From Daldinia sp. FL1419 (lineage: Eukaryota > Ascomycota > Sordariomycetes > Xylariales > Hypoxylaceae): DNA of 64,000 nt. Under the pieces are notes generated by a model. That model was not told where the DNA came from. It was given only the letters and a program-made list of their open reading frames with translations, and made no database searches. Location of the stretch: NCBI GenBank assembly GCA_025201765.1, contig MU623350.1:124001-188000 (forward strand). Direction: 5' to 3'. How positions within the stretch are numbered: the first letter of the stretch is position 1; each line of letters starts with the position of its first letter. Below are positions 10,565-23,745 of this stretch, in pieces. Position numbers and translations under genes: made by a program.

Positions 10565-11609
10565 TCAACCCCGATACTCTACTACGTGGCGGCGGATGAC
10601 AGCTTGCATTGTGTTGCTGCTTTCTTCGCCCTCAAATTTGAGGTTTACCTTGCCGTCGCCATCCATCCCCATAACCTCGGCTTTATAGAATGTGGTGGTG
10701 TTAGGATACAGCGCCAACACCGTTTTGCCCGTCTCCAGTGGCGGTAGTACAGTCCCTTCTCTAGGGATAAGGATCATGCTGCTAGCGTAAGTTCGGAAAT
10801 CCTTTTGGTGTCCATTCTCGTCCACATCGGCGTCGAGGACCCTGTATCGTCTTGTCTTTCCTTCACCACGAACATCCTGGACGATGCCTAGAATCCAATC
10901 CGTCTGCTCGTTATTCATGGGCTTTGGCTTGAAAGCGACTTCGTCATCCTTGGCAAACGTCTGTTTAGTACGGATGGAATTAGAAGAAGGCCCGGCTTGG
11001 GGCTCAACACTCCCCGCCTTGGCAGCCGGAGTAGAACGATCTCTAGGCGGAACCGAGTCGCGGTCGCCCTTACTACTATTATTAATACGACGTATGGTAG
11101 GGTTTGGGGATGGGACGGATGACTCTCCGGATCCGTCAAAATCATATAAAGAGGATGCAGCGGCAGCCGACTCCTTAGCCCGCTGGACCCTTGAGATGTT
11201 GGTCTCTTGCTGCTCTTCCTTGGCCTTCTGTACGGCACGCAGTACCTTGAGTTTTTCGATTGTTTCTACTATAGCCTGGCTGGCGATTTCGTTGGCCTTT
11301 ACACCCTTACGGTACAAGTCATCAAGTGTGTTATAATCCTCTATAGCGAGAACTGCGAAAGGCATTAGATTACTTGCTCGATGACAATGAAGCGGGGTAT
11401 GAATGGGACTCACCGCCCTTACTCCTCTTCTCGGCCATTAGCTTTTCCTGGTCGCGTATCTTGTTGACATTGGAACTGCTGTCGTTGAAGGCATTGGTAA
11501 TAGTAGTACCTTTGTCCTTGATATCCTTCCACATGGGCAGTTCTTCTCCGTGCTCGCCAATTTCGCTGTTGCGATTTGGACCTCTCCGTTGGTTCCCCCG
11601 TGAAGACAT
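10565..11609 (-). CDS. sgf29: SAGA complex subunit SGF29, tandem Tudor histone reader
   Basis: Two exons, 11609-11414 and 11352-10565, joined in phase 1 (G|GTGAGT .. CGCAG|TT), giving 327 residues. The N-terminal half has helical, charged text (LPMWKDIKDKGTTITNAFND, DLYRKGVKANEIASQAIVET) expected of the coiled segment that docks in SAGA. A Ser/Pro-rich linker follows. The C-terminal half is the SGF29 tandem Tudor domain, with VAFKPKP..DWILGIVQDV in the first Tudor and VLALYPNTTTFYKAEV..VNLKFEGEE in the second. These carry the aromatic and acidic residues that in the family bind H3K4me2/3. SGF29 links the Gcn5 acetyltransferase module to trimethylated H3 at active promoters. Only 0.5 kb separates this gene from the RIP-mutated block. 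Confidence 0.93.
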
Positions 11610-12132
11610 CTCGACGATGTTTTAAAAGATTGCCTAAGCGGAGAAGGCGAATTATGAGATACGAGGCTCTTACGATAAGCAGTCACCTATAAATCTAGGG
11701 AATTATGATGTTTCGATGTGAGATGATAAGATGAGATATGAGAAACGAAGAAGGAGATACTAAGAATTTAATTTGATATTCAATTCCAACTTTCATAAAG
11801 GCTTCGATTAATTAGAGGAAGTTGGAAGTAATATTAAAAGTATTAATAAGAGTATTTGGACGTTTTTGTTTTATGACTTGTTTAAGCCTGGCCATTTTAA
11901 GTTTTGAGTTAACTAAAAGTGAACCTGCGCCTCTTTGACGATGGCCGACCTGTTGTTTACACATGTACCACATATAAGCAGGTACATGTACATGCAACCC
12001 AGGAATTGCACCTATTGCACCTAATGTGGGTGTATGCAGGTTGTGGCTTATCACTTGTGGCGGTTAGGTACATGATCTGCCTAACTAACACTGACTAACT
12101 ACTTAGGTAACCCCAAACATTAAAATAAAGTA
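11610..12132. other. Promoter side of sgf29 and edge of the AT-rich block
   Basis: Moderate base composition, with no gene. It ends at a TA dinucleotide (12131-12132) that forms the left target site of the outer transposon. The composition changes sharply to A+T-rich immediately after. Confidence 0.45.
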
Positions 12133-12484
12133 CAGTAAAACCCTACCATAACAAATTAACTCAAACATAAAATTAAATTCACTATAACAGAAATTCATTA
12201 TAAACCAAATTTACCCCTTTTAAAATTAAATACTTATATAAATACTTATATTTATTAATAAAATCTACCTATTTCTTTATATATAATATATACTTATCAT
12301 CATTTACTTAATTTTAAAAGTTTATTCCTTAATTTTATAAAATTAAATCACTTTTACCTCTTTATTCAAAGCCTTTATAAAATCTAAATCAACTTAATAA
12401 TATTATTCGCACCACTTAAACATCATCTAACACACTAATAAAACCTTATTCAATAAAATTCCTTTAATTTCAATATTTTAAATA
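12133..12484. mobile_element. Left part of a split Tc1/mariner-pogo-like transposon
   Basis: Begins CAGTAAAACCCTACCATAAC directly after TA. The reverse complement of the right end (30,162 backwards) reads CAGTAAAATCCTGTTATAAT. The two ends differ at five of these twenty positions, all transitions, as RIP would cause. TA target duplication and CAGT termini are typical of the pogo branch of Tc1/mariner. With the right part it sums to about 1.57 kb, a normal length for the superfamily. No transposase frame survives. Confidence 0.6.
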
Positions 12485-15400
12485 ATGCCTTAAATTTTCT
12501 TAAGGTTTTGTATTAGAAGATTATTGATATGGGTAGAGAAAAAAATGACCTTATTAAGCATATTAACCCTTTAAATTAACTTTATAATTTTTAAATTTTA
12601 AATAATTTTATATATTTATTTTTTTAATTTTATTAATTTTCTTTATTTAATTAGGATATTAAAATATTTTTTTAAATTAAAAAATCTTAGATTTTAAAGT
12701 TTTTATATATTATTTATATTTTATTAGCCAAATATATAAGCTTTTTTCTAATTGGTCAGTTATATTAACCTTTTTTGATTGGTTAATTTTATATTGTACC
12801 TAATTATATTTTAATTGATTAGTTTTATGTTTAGTTATATATTAAATTATGTAGTATAATTATATAATTGAAATTATTTTTAATTTTTATGAAACCTCCT
12901 TTTTACAAGTTTTTTTTGAATGAAAATAGGTTTTTAAAAGTTGTTTCTTATTTGATCAACATTTACCCTATATAATTCCAAGTGATTTAAATTTGTTTGA
13001 GAGAGGTTCGGAAATTTTGGGAAAAAATTTACTATATTTAATATTATTAATATTATTAATTTAATTAAAGATTATATTAGAATTTTTAAAGAAGTTAACA
13101 TAAATATTAAAAATATTAATCCTAATTATTATATATATAATCCAATTTTAAAAAGTTATTAAGAGATGGATTAAGAATAAATTATATATTAAAAATTATT
13201 ATTAAGTATATGATTAGATGAAAAGAACATTTATTGGAGTTTATTATAATAATTACATTTTTTTATTTACTATTTTAAATTTCTATTTTATTTTATTTTT
13301 ATTTTATTTTTAAATTTTATATATATAGAGATTGATTGTTGATTAAATTATTATATTTATATAGTAATACCTTCATGTTGTTATCCTTTTTTTATGTTTA
13401 AAAAAAAAATATTTTCTTTGTTAATCTTTAATTATTATATTTATTTATAATTGGGCAATTTTTTTTAATTATATTTTTTTGAATAAAAAGGATGTAATTA
13501 ATTTAAATATGAAGGAATTTAAATTTAAAAGTTTGAAGATTATATTTTATTATAATATATAAATAATTATTATAGTTATTTTTATTAGGAAAAGTATAGC
13601 ATTTAAAAAATAATTATATATTAATATAATTTTTAAAATTAAATAATTAAAAATGTTTTTCATAAAATTTATAAGGAATTTTATTAGGAAAGTTAAATAT
13701 TTAAACTATTAAATCTTATATATAATAAGAATTAATTAAAATTTTAGTTATATATTCATTAATAAAATTATTTTTATAAATATTAATATATATAATAAAT
13801 TATTTAAATAATTATAATAAAATAATATTATAATAATAAAGATAATAAAAATTATTTTTTTAAAAATTGGTATTAATAATTTTTTATTAGATATATTAAT
13901 TAATTTTAATATTATTAAAGATTTTAAATTCCATTATACTAAACATTTAAATGTTTTAATTAGTTAGGAATTAATTAAATTATTTTAAAAAAATTTATAA
14001 AATAATAAAAATTAAAGAAAGGACCACCAATATACATAACTAATTTCTAATATTTTTTTAATTTATCCATATTATTAATTTAATAAAATTATATTATAAA
14101 AACACAACCAAATAATAGAACAATAATAATAAATTAATTATTTAAACTATCATTATTACTATTACTACTATTTAAAATACTAATTATTAATAATAATATT
14201 AATAAAAAATTATTATTTGAAGAGTTTATATTAATTAATTTAAATTAAAAAAATATTTTTTAAACTTATTAATTAATAACTAATTAAATATAATAAAACA
14301 TTTTAGAATAAATAAATTAAAAAATTAAAAAATAAATTTTAAAAAAAAAAAGAAAAAAGAAAGAAGAAGCTGCTATAAGCCATAATATTAAAAGATACTA
14401 TTTATGATTAATATAATTAAATTGGTATTAAATATTGTTTAGTGTTTATATATAAATTTAAAATATATATATTACATAATTATAACCAATAAACACTTAT
14501 TAATTCAAATGGTAATAATTATAAATTGGAGTATAAAATACTATTAATTTTTTTTTTTTTTTTAATATTCTTTTTTATTCTTTATAATATAGTTTTTTCT
14601 TTTATAAACTTATATTTTACTTGATTAAATTAAGGCAATTTATATAATATACATTTAATACTAGTATTATTACTAGTCACTAACTAGCATTAAATTAATT
14701 AAATTAAAAATATAACCAATTCATTAATTTTAAAAACCCTTATTAGGAATAATAAGGTAATTAAATTGTTATAGACCTTTATAAATATTATTTATTCAAT
14801 TAAATATAATAAATTAATTAAGTATAAAAATTTATTTTTTTAGTTAAATATAATTATTGAAGAAATTAGAGGCCTTATACCTACATTTAATTATTTAATT
14901 AAAAATACAATAACATTATTAGGAATTAATATAAACTATTAATGCAATAACCTATTATTAATATTAATTTAAATCTTATAATTATATATTAAAAAATAAT
15001 AATTAAATAATTTATATATTATGGTTTTTTAAGAATTAATTATATATAATATATTTAATTAAAGAATTATTTACAAGAAAGAATTAATATAAACCTTAAG
15101 TTATAATTTTAAAAGAAATTTTAATTTATTAATTTTAAAAACTATATAATAAAGAACTTAAATATTATTTTTATTAATATATATAGATTTATTTAATCCA
15201 AAATATATATAATTAACAAAGATATATAATTAAAATTATTTTCTTTTTATAATTTATATTTTAAAAAAATATTATTTATAAATTTTTAATTTAATTCATT
15301 AAAAATTAAAATAATAAATTAATTGTATTAAAGAGTAAATAATTATAGCACTTAAGAAACTAAGAAAGCCAATTTTTAAAAAACTATATAAAATACCTTT

Positions 15401-16980
15401 AATCATTTAAAGAAATAATTGAATTTATAAATTTTAGTGTACTTATACATTATATATAATCAAACACAAACTATAAAAGCTATTATTAATAGTTAAAAAT
15501 GGTAACCATTACAAAAAGTTCAACAATTATATAAAATTATTAGTAAAATTAATAACAATATAAGTAATTAGTAACCCTACACCAATAATAATACCAATAC
15601 TAATAATTATTAAAATCTTTAAAATGATTAAAAATGGATTACCTTTAAAATAATACCCTAAAAAAAAGAGTTAAAGGTTAACAAAACTATTTATTTACCT
15701 AAAAGTAAACCAATTAAAATGTACAGTACAAAATAAAGTAACAAGCATATACTAGAACCTACTTTAAGCAATATTCCAAAAGATTTACAATTGAATAATT
15801 ATATAACCCATAAACCGTAATAAATTACCTATTTTAAAAAAGAAGGACTTAATTTATATATATAACTTGGAGAGGTATTAATAAAGTTAATAATTAAATC
15901 ATAATTAAGTATACCTCTAAAATAGCCAGGATGGAACAAATTTAAAAAAGTTTTTAACCCTATGGAAATTAATAACTAATCAATTTAATAAACATACAAA
16001 TAAAATCAAAAAGTATTAAATAAAACTACTAAACATTTAAAGGTTAAAAAGTAAAGAAATTACACACATATTAATTAAAAAATTTAGGGAGTTAAGGTTT
16101 TTCTTTTAAATTTACATAAAATTTGATCAGTTTCTTTAAAATGTTTTTCCGGTTTATTTTATTGAAATTAACTTATTAACAAAGAATATTATTAACTTTG
16201 GAAAAACACCTTTTTTAAGGTTTCCATAAGCTTTTTAAAACATAAATAAAACTTCAAAAGTTATTTTCTTATCTAATCAATTCAAATTCTTAAATATAAA
16301 ATTATTAATTTATTTATAAAATTTTATATAATAAAAATATAAGGTATATCTTACAAAAACTATTAAAACTCTTATTTAATAGTAATAATTCTATAATTAA
16401 TTAGAATTAGTTAATTAAAAAAAATAAATTTAATTATAAATTTTTAATATCTTATTAAAACTTTATTAATTACTTATATTAAACAAAAACTTTATAATAA
16501 ATCAGAAATTATATGAATTTGAAGATATAAGGTAATTATATTTTAAAAAATATAATAAAATAATTAAATAAAAAAACTATTATATATAATTGTTTACCAA
16601 TAATAGCATATTATAAAAAAATATATTTAAAAAAAAAATTAAAATTATATATTATTATACAAAAGCTTTATAAAAGTGATTTTTAAAAGACTATAATAGA
16701 TTTAAGCTAATCAGACAAGAAAGATAATTTTCAAAGGCTTATTTATATCCAAAAGAATTGTAGAGACCTAAAAGGGTTAGCTCTAAAGAAGCTAATAAGG
16801 TCTCTCCAAAATAATATTTATTATTTAATTATACTACCATAATTCAATATAATATTTATTAATTACTTTATTAATTTCCTATAATAATTTCCATAAAGTT
16901 TTAATATAATAATATTTTATTTTAATAAAAGAACTTATTTGAAAACTTAAGGATTATATTAGCCCTTGGAATGACCTCCA
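12485..16980 (+). mobile_element. Decayed dispersed repeat, copy A (RIP-mutated)
   Basis: Nearly all A+T, no open frame. It shares with copies B and C a start like ATGCCTTAAATTTTCTTAAGG and an end like GGATTAtattagCCCTTGG..GACCTCYA. Matching internal landmarks are a GGACCACCAATATA block near 14,021 and a CCAGGATGGAACAA block near 15,930. Near 16,330-16,810 it holds a decayed version of the tandem unit found unmutated at 30.7-33.4 kb. Differences from the other copies are overwhelmingly C/T and G/A. The class of the element cannot be told from what remains. Confidence 0.7.
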
Positions 16981-19900
16981 ATATCATCAACCTCATTATC
17001 ACCTTTATCCTAAATCATACTAGAGGTCACCCCAAAGGCTAATACAATCTTTAAATTTTCAAATAAAATCTTTTATTAAAATGAAATTATATTATTATAT
17101 TAAAACTTTTTGAAAATTATTATAAAAAATTAATAAAATAATTAATAAATATTATATTAAATCAAAATAATATAATTAAATAATAAATATTAAATTAATA
17201 TAAAACAATTAAATAATAAATACTACCTTATAAAAACCTTATTAACCTCTTTAAAACCAAACCCTCCAAATCTTTATAATTTTTTTTAAATAAACCTTCA
17301 AAAATTATCTTTCTTATTTGATTAACTTAAAATTATTATGGTTCTTTAAAAATTACCTTTATAAAACTTTTATATAATAATATATAATTTTAATCTTTCT
17401 TTTAAATATATTGTCCTATAATATATTATTATTAATAAACAATTATATATAACAATTTTTTTACTTAATTATTTTATTATACTTTTTATAATATAATTAC
17501 CTTACATTTTTAAACTCATACAACCTCTAACATATTATAAAATTCTTATTTAATATATATAATTAATAAACTTTTAATAAAATATTACAAATTTATAATT
17601 AAATCTATCCTTTTTTAATTAACTAATCCTAATTAATTATAAAATTACTATTATTAAATAAAAGTTTTAATAATTCTTACAAAATATACCTTACATTTTT
17701 ATTATATAAAATTTTATAAAAAAATAATAATTTTATATTTAAAAATTTAAATTAATCAAATAAAAAAATAACTTTTAAAAACCTATTTATATTTAATAAA
17801 ACTTATAAAAACCTTAAAAAGATTAATTTTATAAAAATTAATAATATTATTTATTAATAAATTAATCTCAATAAAATAAACCAGAAAAACATTCCAAAAA
17901 AATTAATCAAATTTTATATAAATCCAAAAAAAAAATCCTAACTCCCCAAATCTCTTAATCATCTTACTTATAATCTTCTTACTCTTCAACTTTCAAATAT
18001 TTGGTAACTCTATTTAATACTTTCTATTCTTATTTATATATTTATCTAACTAATCAATCATTAATTTTTATATAATTAAAAACTTATTCAAATTCATCCC
18101 ATCCTAACCATTCTAAAAATATGCTTAGTTACAATCTAACTACTAATTTTACTAACATTTCTTTAAATTATATATATAAATTAAAACCTTATCATTTAAA
18201 ATAAATTATTTACTACAATCTATAAATTATACAATTATCTAATTATAAATTTCCTTAAATATTATTCTCACTCAGAATAGGCTCTAACACACACTTATTA
18301 CTCTACTTCATATTATATATCTTAATCAACTTACTCTTAAATAAATAAATAACTTTATTAACTCCTAATATTATTTTTTACAATACCTACTCTAACAATG
18401 ATTTACTCTTAATCATCTCAAAAATCTCAATAACTACTAATACTAATATTACTCTTAATACAAAATCACTAATCACTCAAATTACTATTAATTCAATTAA
18501 TAACTTCATATAATTATTAAACATTTCATAATAATCACTATTTTTAACTATAATAATTAATTTTTAAAATCTATATTTAATTATATATAATATATAAATA
18601 CATTAAAATCCACAAAACCAATTATCTCTTTAAATAACTATAAGAATTATATATAACTCCCCAAAAATTAACTTTCCCAACTTCTCAAATACTATAATTA
18701 TCTACTCTCTAATACAATCAACTCACTATTCTAATCCTTAACAAATTAAATCAATAACCTATAAACAATATCTCTTCAAAATATAAACTACAAAAAAAAA
18801 ATAATTTTAATTATAAATCTTTACTATTCATATATATTTCAAATTAAACAAATCAATATATATTAATAAAAATAATATTTAAATACCTTATTATATAATT
18901 TTAAATATCAATAAACTAAAACTTCTTTTAAAATTATACCCTAAAATCCATATTAATTTTTTTTTATAAAATATTCTTTAATTAAACATATTACATATAA
19001 CTAATTCTTAAAAAACCATAATATATAAATCATTTAACTATTACTTTTTAATATACAATTACAAAACTTATATTAACATTAATAATATATTATTATATTA
19101 ATAATTTATATTAATTCTTAATAATATTATAACATTTTTAACAAAACAATCAAATATAAACATAAAACCTCTTATCTCTTCAATAATTATATTTAATTAA
19201 AAAAATAAATTCTTATAATTAATTAATTTATTATATTTAATTAAATAAATAATATTTATTAATATTTATAACAATCTAATCACCTCATTATAAATACTTA
19301 AAACTAATAAACTAACTATATTATTAACTTAATAATAATTTAATATTATAAGATATTATTAAACTAATATTAATAACTAATAATAATATTAATATTAAAA
19401 TATATTATATAAATATCTTTAATTTAATTAAATAAAATATAAATTTATAAAAAATATAATTTATATTATAAAAAAAAAATATTACAAAAATGAAAAAATA
19501 TTAAGGATAAAAATAAATTAACAATATTTTATATTCTAATTTAATAATTATTATTATTTAAATCAATAAATATTTATTAATTACAACTATAATTTTTATG
19601 TAATATATATATTTAAACTTATATATAAACACTAAATAACATTTTTCAACAATTTAATCACACTAATCATAAATAACATCTCTCATCTTAATACACCATA
19701 ATTCAATATTATAGTTTTTATCCTTCCTCTCTCTCTCTCTTTCTTACTTTTATTCTTTTCTTTTCCCAGGATTTATTCTTTAACCTTTTAATTTATTTAT
19801 TCTAAAATATTTCATTACATTTAATTAGGTATTAATTAACAAATATATAAAATATTTTTTTAATTTAAATTAATAAATATAAATTTTTTAAATAATAGTT

Positions 19901-20088
19901 CTTTATTAATATTATCATTAACAATTAATATTAATAATAATAACTTAAATAATTAATTTTTTATTATTATTCCATTATTTAATTATATTTTAATAATATA
20001 ATTTAATTAAATTAATAATATTAATGAATTTAAAAAATATTGGAAATTAATTGTTTATATTAATTTTTTTTGATTTCTATTGTTTTGT

Positions 20089-20269
20089 TGTTGGATGGAC
20101 AAGGTACCATTGTATGCAATAGTAAAGGTGAGGGTATTCGTAAATTCAGTCAAAAGTGGTTGTTGTAAAAGATAAGAACGTATTCTGATCGTACGATCAG
20201 AATACGTGTTTATATACAGGATTAAAGTGGGTCTTGTACCACCACAGTCACATAACTAATATTCCCACA
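20089..20269. repeat. Left LTR, largely free of RIP
   Basis: Pairs with 21,396-21,578. It retains CG and CA dinucleotides (for example GGATGGACAAGG), where the right copy reads AGATAGATAAGG. Confidence 0.6.
20178..20207. repeat. Perfect 30-base palindrome in the left LTR
   Basis: Arms ACGTATTCTGATCGT and its exact complement ACGATCAGAATACGT, with no loop. The right LTR keeps outer arms ATATATTCTGAT/ATCAGAATATAT although its centre and tips carry transitions. Confidence 0.9.
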
Positions 20270-21059
20270 CTGGCAACTTTTTCTTTTCTCGTAAAGTCAT
20301 GTGACATACGAGCGCCAGCTAGGTCACGATCTTAGAGCGTTTTAAAACGCATCAAAATTGGCTCTTTTCGTGATCCTCCTTTTGCTTCTTATTAAACTGA
20401 ATTGATAACCTTTTATATCTATATTCTAAATGCGAAAATAACTAAGAGAAAGTTTAGTCATCTTTGTAAGCCTTGCTCAAAAGCGTAACGATCGACCATT
20501 CTGAAACATATAACGATTTTATGATCCCATCTGACAATTCTTTCTTTTCAAAAGCTGTATTTGTTCGTATCGATCGATGGATATAATTGATATTGTTCGT
20601 ATTGTAAGATTGGTTAGTATCGAGAACGTTTCGAGGGCTTTCTTGATAGGGTTGAGGAACTGCCGGAGCTTGTTGAGGTGTGCTTGTGGAGCTTGCTTGT
20701 TGTCTCCTTAGGTGCTGAGCTGCTGTTTCCTCAGATATTGGTGATAGGCAAAACCTTTTGGTGGGGGTGGGGTTGAAGATTTTCAGGTGGAGCCTAAGGT
20801 TTGTTGGTGGGGTAAAATTGCAATGTGATCTTGGTGTTTGTTGCTCTTTCTCAGCGATTCTTGTGATATTGTAAATACAGGTGCGTGTTGGACGCGTAGT
20901 TCTTGCTTATTGGGTGGTGTTGTAGTAAATACAGGTGCTGTAAATATAAAATGCGTAATAGATGCGTAATATGATTAGCATAGATTCCCCTGAGATCATT
21001 TTACCAACGAAGGAAGCTTCAATATTATCTACTTATATGTGATGGATGTAGACCTTAGT

Positions 21060-21315
21060 TTATAAATTTAACATTAAAATTGTTTCTATTTTTTAAAAAT
21101 CTTAAATTAATATGAAATATTTTTAAAACCATATACAATAACATAAAGTTCTAAGCTTAAAATCATATATTGGAATATGAAATCTTAAAATTGTTCGCCT
21201 TTTTTTATTAAGATCCAAATTTAACATAAAATACAAATATTTCTAAAATCATATATAAAAATATAAAATCTTAAATTTAAAACCATATATTGAAATATAA
21301 AATCTTAAGGTTATC
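21060..21315. repeat. Degenerate tandem repeats inside the LTR element
   Basis: Phrases like AAAATCTTAAATTAATATGA and ACCATATATTGAAATATAAA recur several times at irregular intervals. A+T-rich; probably RIP-altered internal sequence of the LTR element. Confidence 0.5.
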
Positions 21316-21395
21316 ATATTTATTACTAAATTTATCTCTTCTTTTTTAAATATCTTAACTAATTTATAATTAATTTGTCATTAATTATTAATTAA

Positions 21396-21578
21396 TGTTA
21401 GATAGATAAGGTACCATTATATATAATAATAAAAATGAAGGTATTTAAATTAATTTAATAAAAAGTGGTTATAAAAGATAAGTATATATTCTGATCGTAT
21501 AATCAGAATATATGGTTATATACAGGATTAAAGTGGGTCTTGTACCACCACTAAAGTCACATGACTAATATTCCCACA
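21396..21578. repeat. Right LTR, partly RIP-mutated
   Basis: Matches the left LTR with mostly C-to-T and G-to-A changes in its first two thirds. About 30 bases after the palindrome (TACAGGATTAAAGTGGGTCT and the following TTGTACCACCAC) are identical to the left copy. Confidence 0.6.
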
Positions 21579-23114
21579 TTTATAAGTTTTTTTGAAATAT
21601 CTTAAATAAATTCTGGTTGATTAGAATGTTTAGATGTTTAATATAATAAAATTTGAAATCCTTAGTAATATTAGAACTAATTAATATATCTAATAAAAAA
21701 TTATTAATATTAATTTTTAGAAAAATAATCCTTATTATCCTTATTATTATAATATTATTTTATTATGATTATTTAAATAACCTATTATATATATTAATAT
21801 TTATGAAAGTAATTCTGTTAGTGAATATATAGTTAAAATTTTAGCTAATTTTTATTGTATATGAGGTTTGGTGGCATAAACTTTTAACTTTCCAAATAAA
21901 ATTCTTTGTAAGCTTTATAAAAAATATTTCCGATCATTTAATTTTAAAGTTTATATTAATATATAGCTATTTTTTGGTTGTTATATTTTTTTTGGTGAAA
22001 ACAATTATGGTAATTATTTGTATATTATAATTAAATGTAATTTCTAAGCTTTTGAATTTTAATTTTTTTGCGCTCGGGCTGATTATATACCTTTTATTTA
22101 TGAGGATGTAATTGAAAAGAGTTTTCCGGTAATTAATAAATATAATAATTAAAAATTAATAAAAAAAATACTTTCTTCTTAGGCGTAAAAAAAAAACAAT
22201 AATATCAAATATTATTATAACAAATTAATCAATAATTGATCTTTGTGTAAATAAAATTTAAAAATAAAATAAAAATAAAATAAAATAAAAATCTAAAATA
22301 ATAAATAAAATAAAAAAATTTTATAACTATTATAATAAATTCTAATAAATTTTCTTTTTATTTAATCATATATATGATAGTAATTTCTAATATATATTTC
22401 ATTCTAAACCCATATTTTAATAACCTTTCAAAATTCAATAAACAAATAACTATTAACCTACCTAATCAACACTTGCTCTCTATACAATATTTTCTCTATA
22501 ACCTCTAAACTAATCAACTAAATAAACAATACTTCTTAACTTATACTAAATAATTTAATAATAAAAAGGTCTTATTATATAATATCTATAAAAAGTACTA
22601 ATAAAAGTACTTCATAAAACAATAATATGCTAATCAAACAAAAAACAACTCTTAAAAACCTATTTATATCCAAAAAAAACCTGTAAAAACCCTAAAAAAG
22701 GTTGTTCTATAAAAGCTAAAAATAACTTCAATTATATAATTACATTATACAATTTAATATATAATTAAATATAAAATTAATTAATTAGGATATAATTGGG
22801 TGCAAGGTAAGATTAGTTAATTAAAAGAGGTTGGTATGGTTAGTCAATCAAAAAAAAATTCATATATTTGATTAATAAAATATAAATAATTTATAAAATT
22901 TTTAAAATTTAAATTTTTTTAATTTAAAAAAATGTTTTAATATTTTAATTAAATAAAAAAAAAATAAAAATTAAAAAAATTAAATATATAAAGTTATTTA
23001 AAATTTAAAAATTATAAAATCAATATATAAAATTATTATATTAAATAAAATGCCATTTTTTTATTATTCATATAATTTTGTTATAATAAAAAATTTTAAG
23101 AAAATTTAAGGTAT

Positions 23115-23745
23115 AAATCTATGTTAATTTAATTAATAAATTATTTAAGGATAAAATAAATTTAATTATTTCATTATAAAACTTAATAAAATTAAATATA
23201 TTTATAATTACATATATAACCCCTACCTTTTTAAATTCTTAAATTTGAATAACCATAGATTTTTCAACCTATATTCTTTCATAATCCATATCATCCCAAA
23301 CTAGAAACATCTTTACTAGGTTTTATACAAAATTTAAAATAATTAATTTCTTAAAATAATTCTCAATTATTTATGGGATTACACTAACCCAAAATTATAT
23401 AATCCAATAGTATACCTTTAATAAAAAAACCTTTTTTATATAATCCTTATTTAAATTCAAAATTGTATTAATTATAAATTCAAATTATAATTAACAATAT
23501 AGAAGTTTCCAATTCCATATAATATTTTAATTTAAAAACTAAAATATTAATGTAATATTTAATAAAAAAAATTTAATTCTTATATACCTCAATCCAACCA
23601 ATTAAACAATCTCCTCTATAACCATTTTATAAACACTAAAACTATTAATTAATAATAAAATTTTTTAATTAACCATTTAACTATCAAACCAATATAAATA
23701 AGTTTTAAATATAGTCCCAATAACCTAGGCTTTTTAATTAAATTT
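23115..23745. other. AT-rich spacer between repeat copies B and C
   Basis: About 630 bases of RIP-like sequence with no partner that I can match in the window, and no open frame. It may be a piece of another element or of the original insertion target. Confidence 0.4.

Larger units (their letters stand above)
20089..21578. mobile_element. Non-autonomous LTR retroelement nested in copy B
   Basis: Two related ends of about 181 and 183 bp, each starting TGTT and ending CCCACA, bound an internal region of about 1.1 kb with no coding potential. The flanks are TTTGT on the left (20,084-20,088) and TTTAT on the right (21,579-21,583), a 5-base target duplication with one G-to-A change. Copies A (around 13,997) and C (around 25,375) keep the uninterrupted sequence at the same site. 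TGGCAAC right after the left LTR could be a primer-binding site, but no good polypurine tract is seen before the right LTR. Size and lack of genes suggest a TRIM/LARD-like element. Confidence 0.65.
17021..23114 (-). mobile_element. Decayed dispersed repeat, copy B, inverted and interrupted
   Basis: Reverse complement of copy A. It starts with TAGAGGTCACCCCAAAGGCT (the reversed 3' end) and ends with TTTAAGGTAT near 23,114 (the reversed 5' end). An LTR element at 20,089-21,578 sits inside it; without that insertion and its 5-base duplication the copy is about 4.6 kb. From about 17,240 to 19,700 the plus strand has almost no G while C is kept, so mutation was strongly one-stranded here. Confidence 0.7.
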
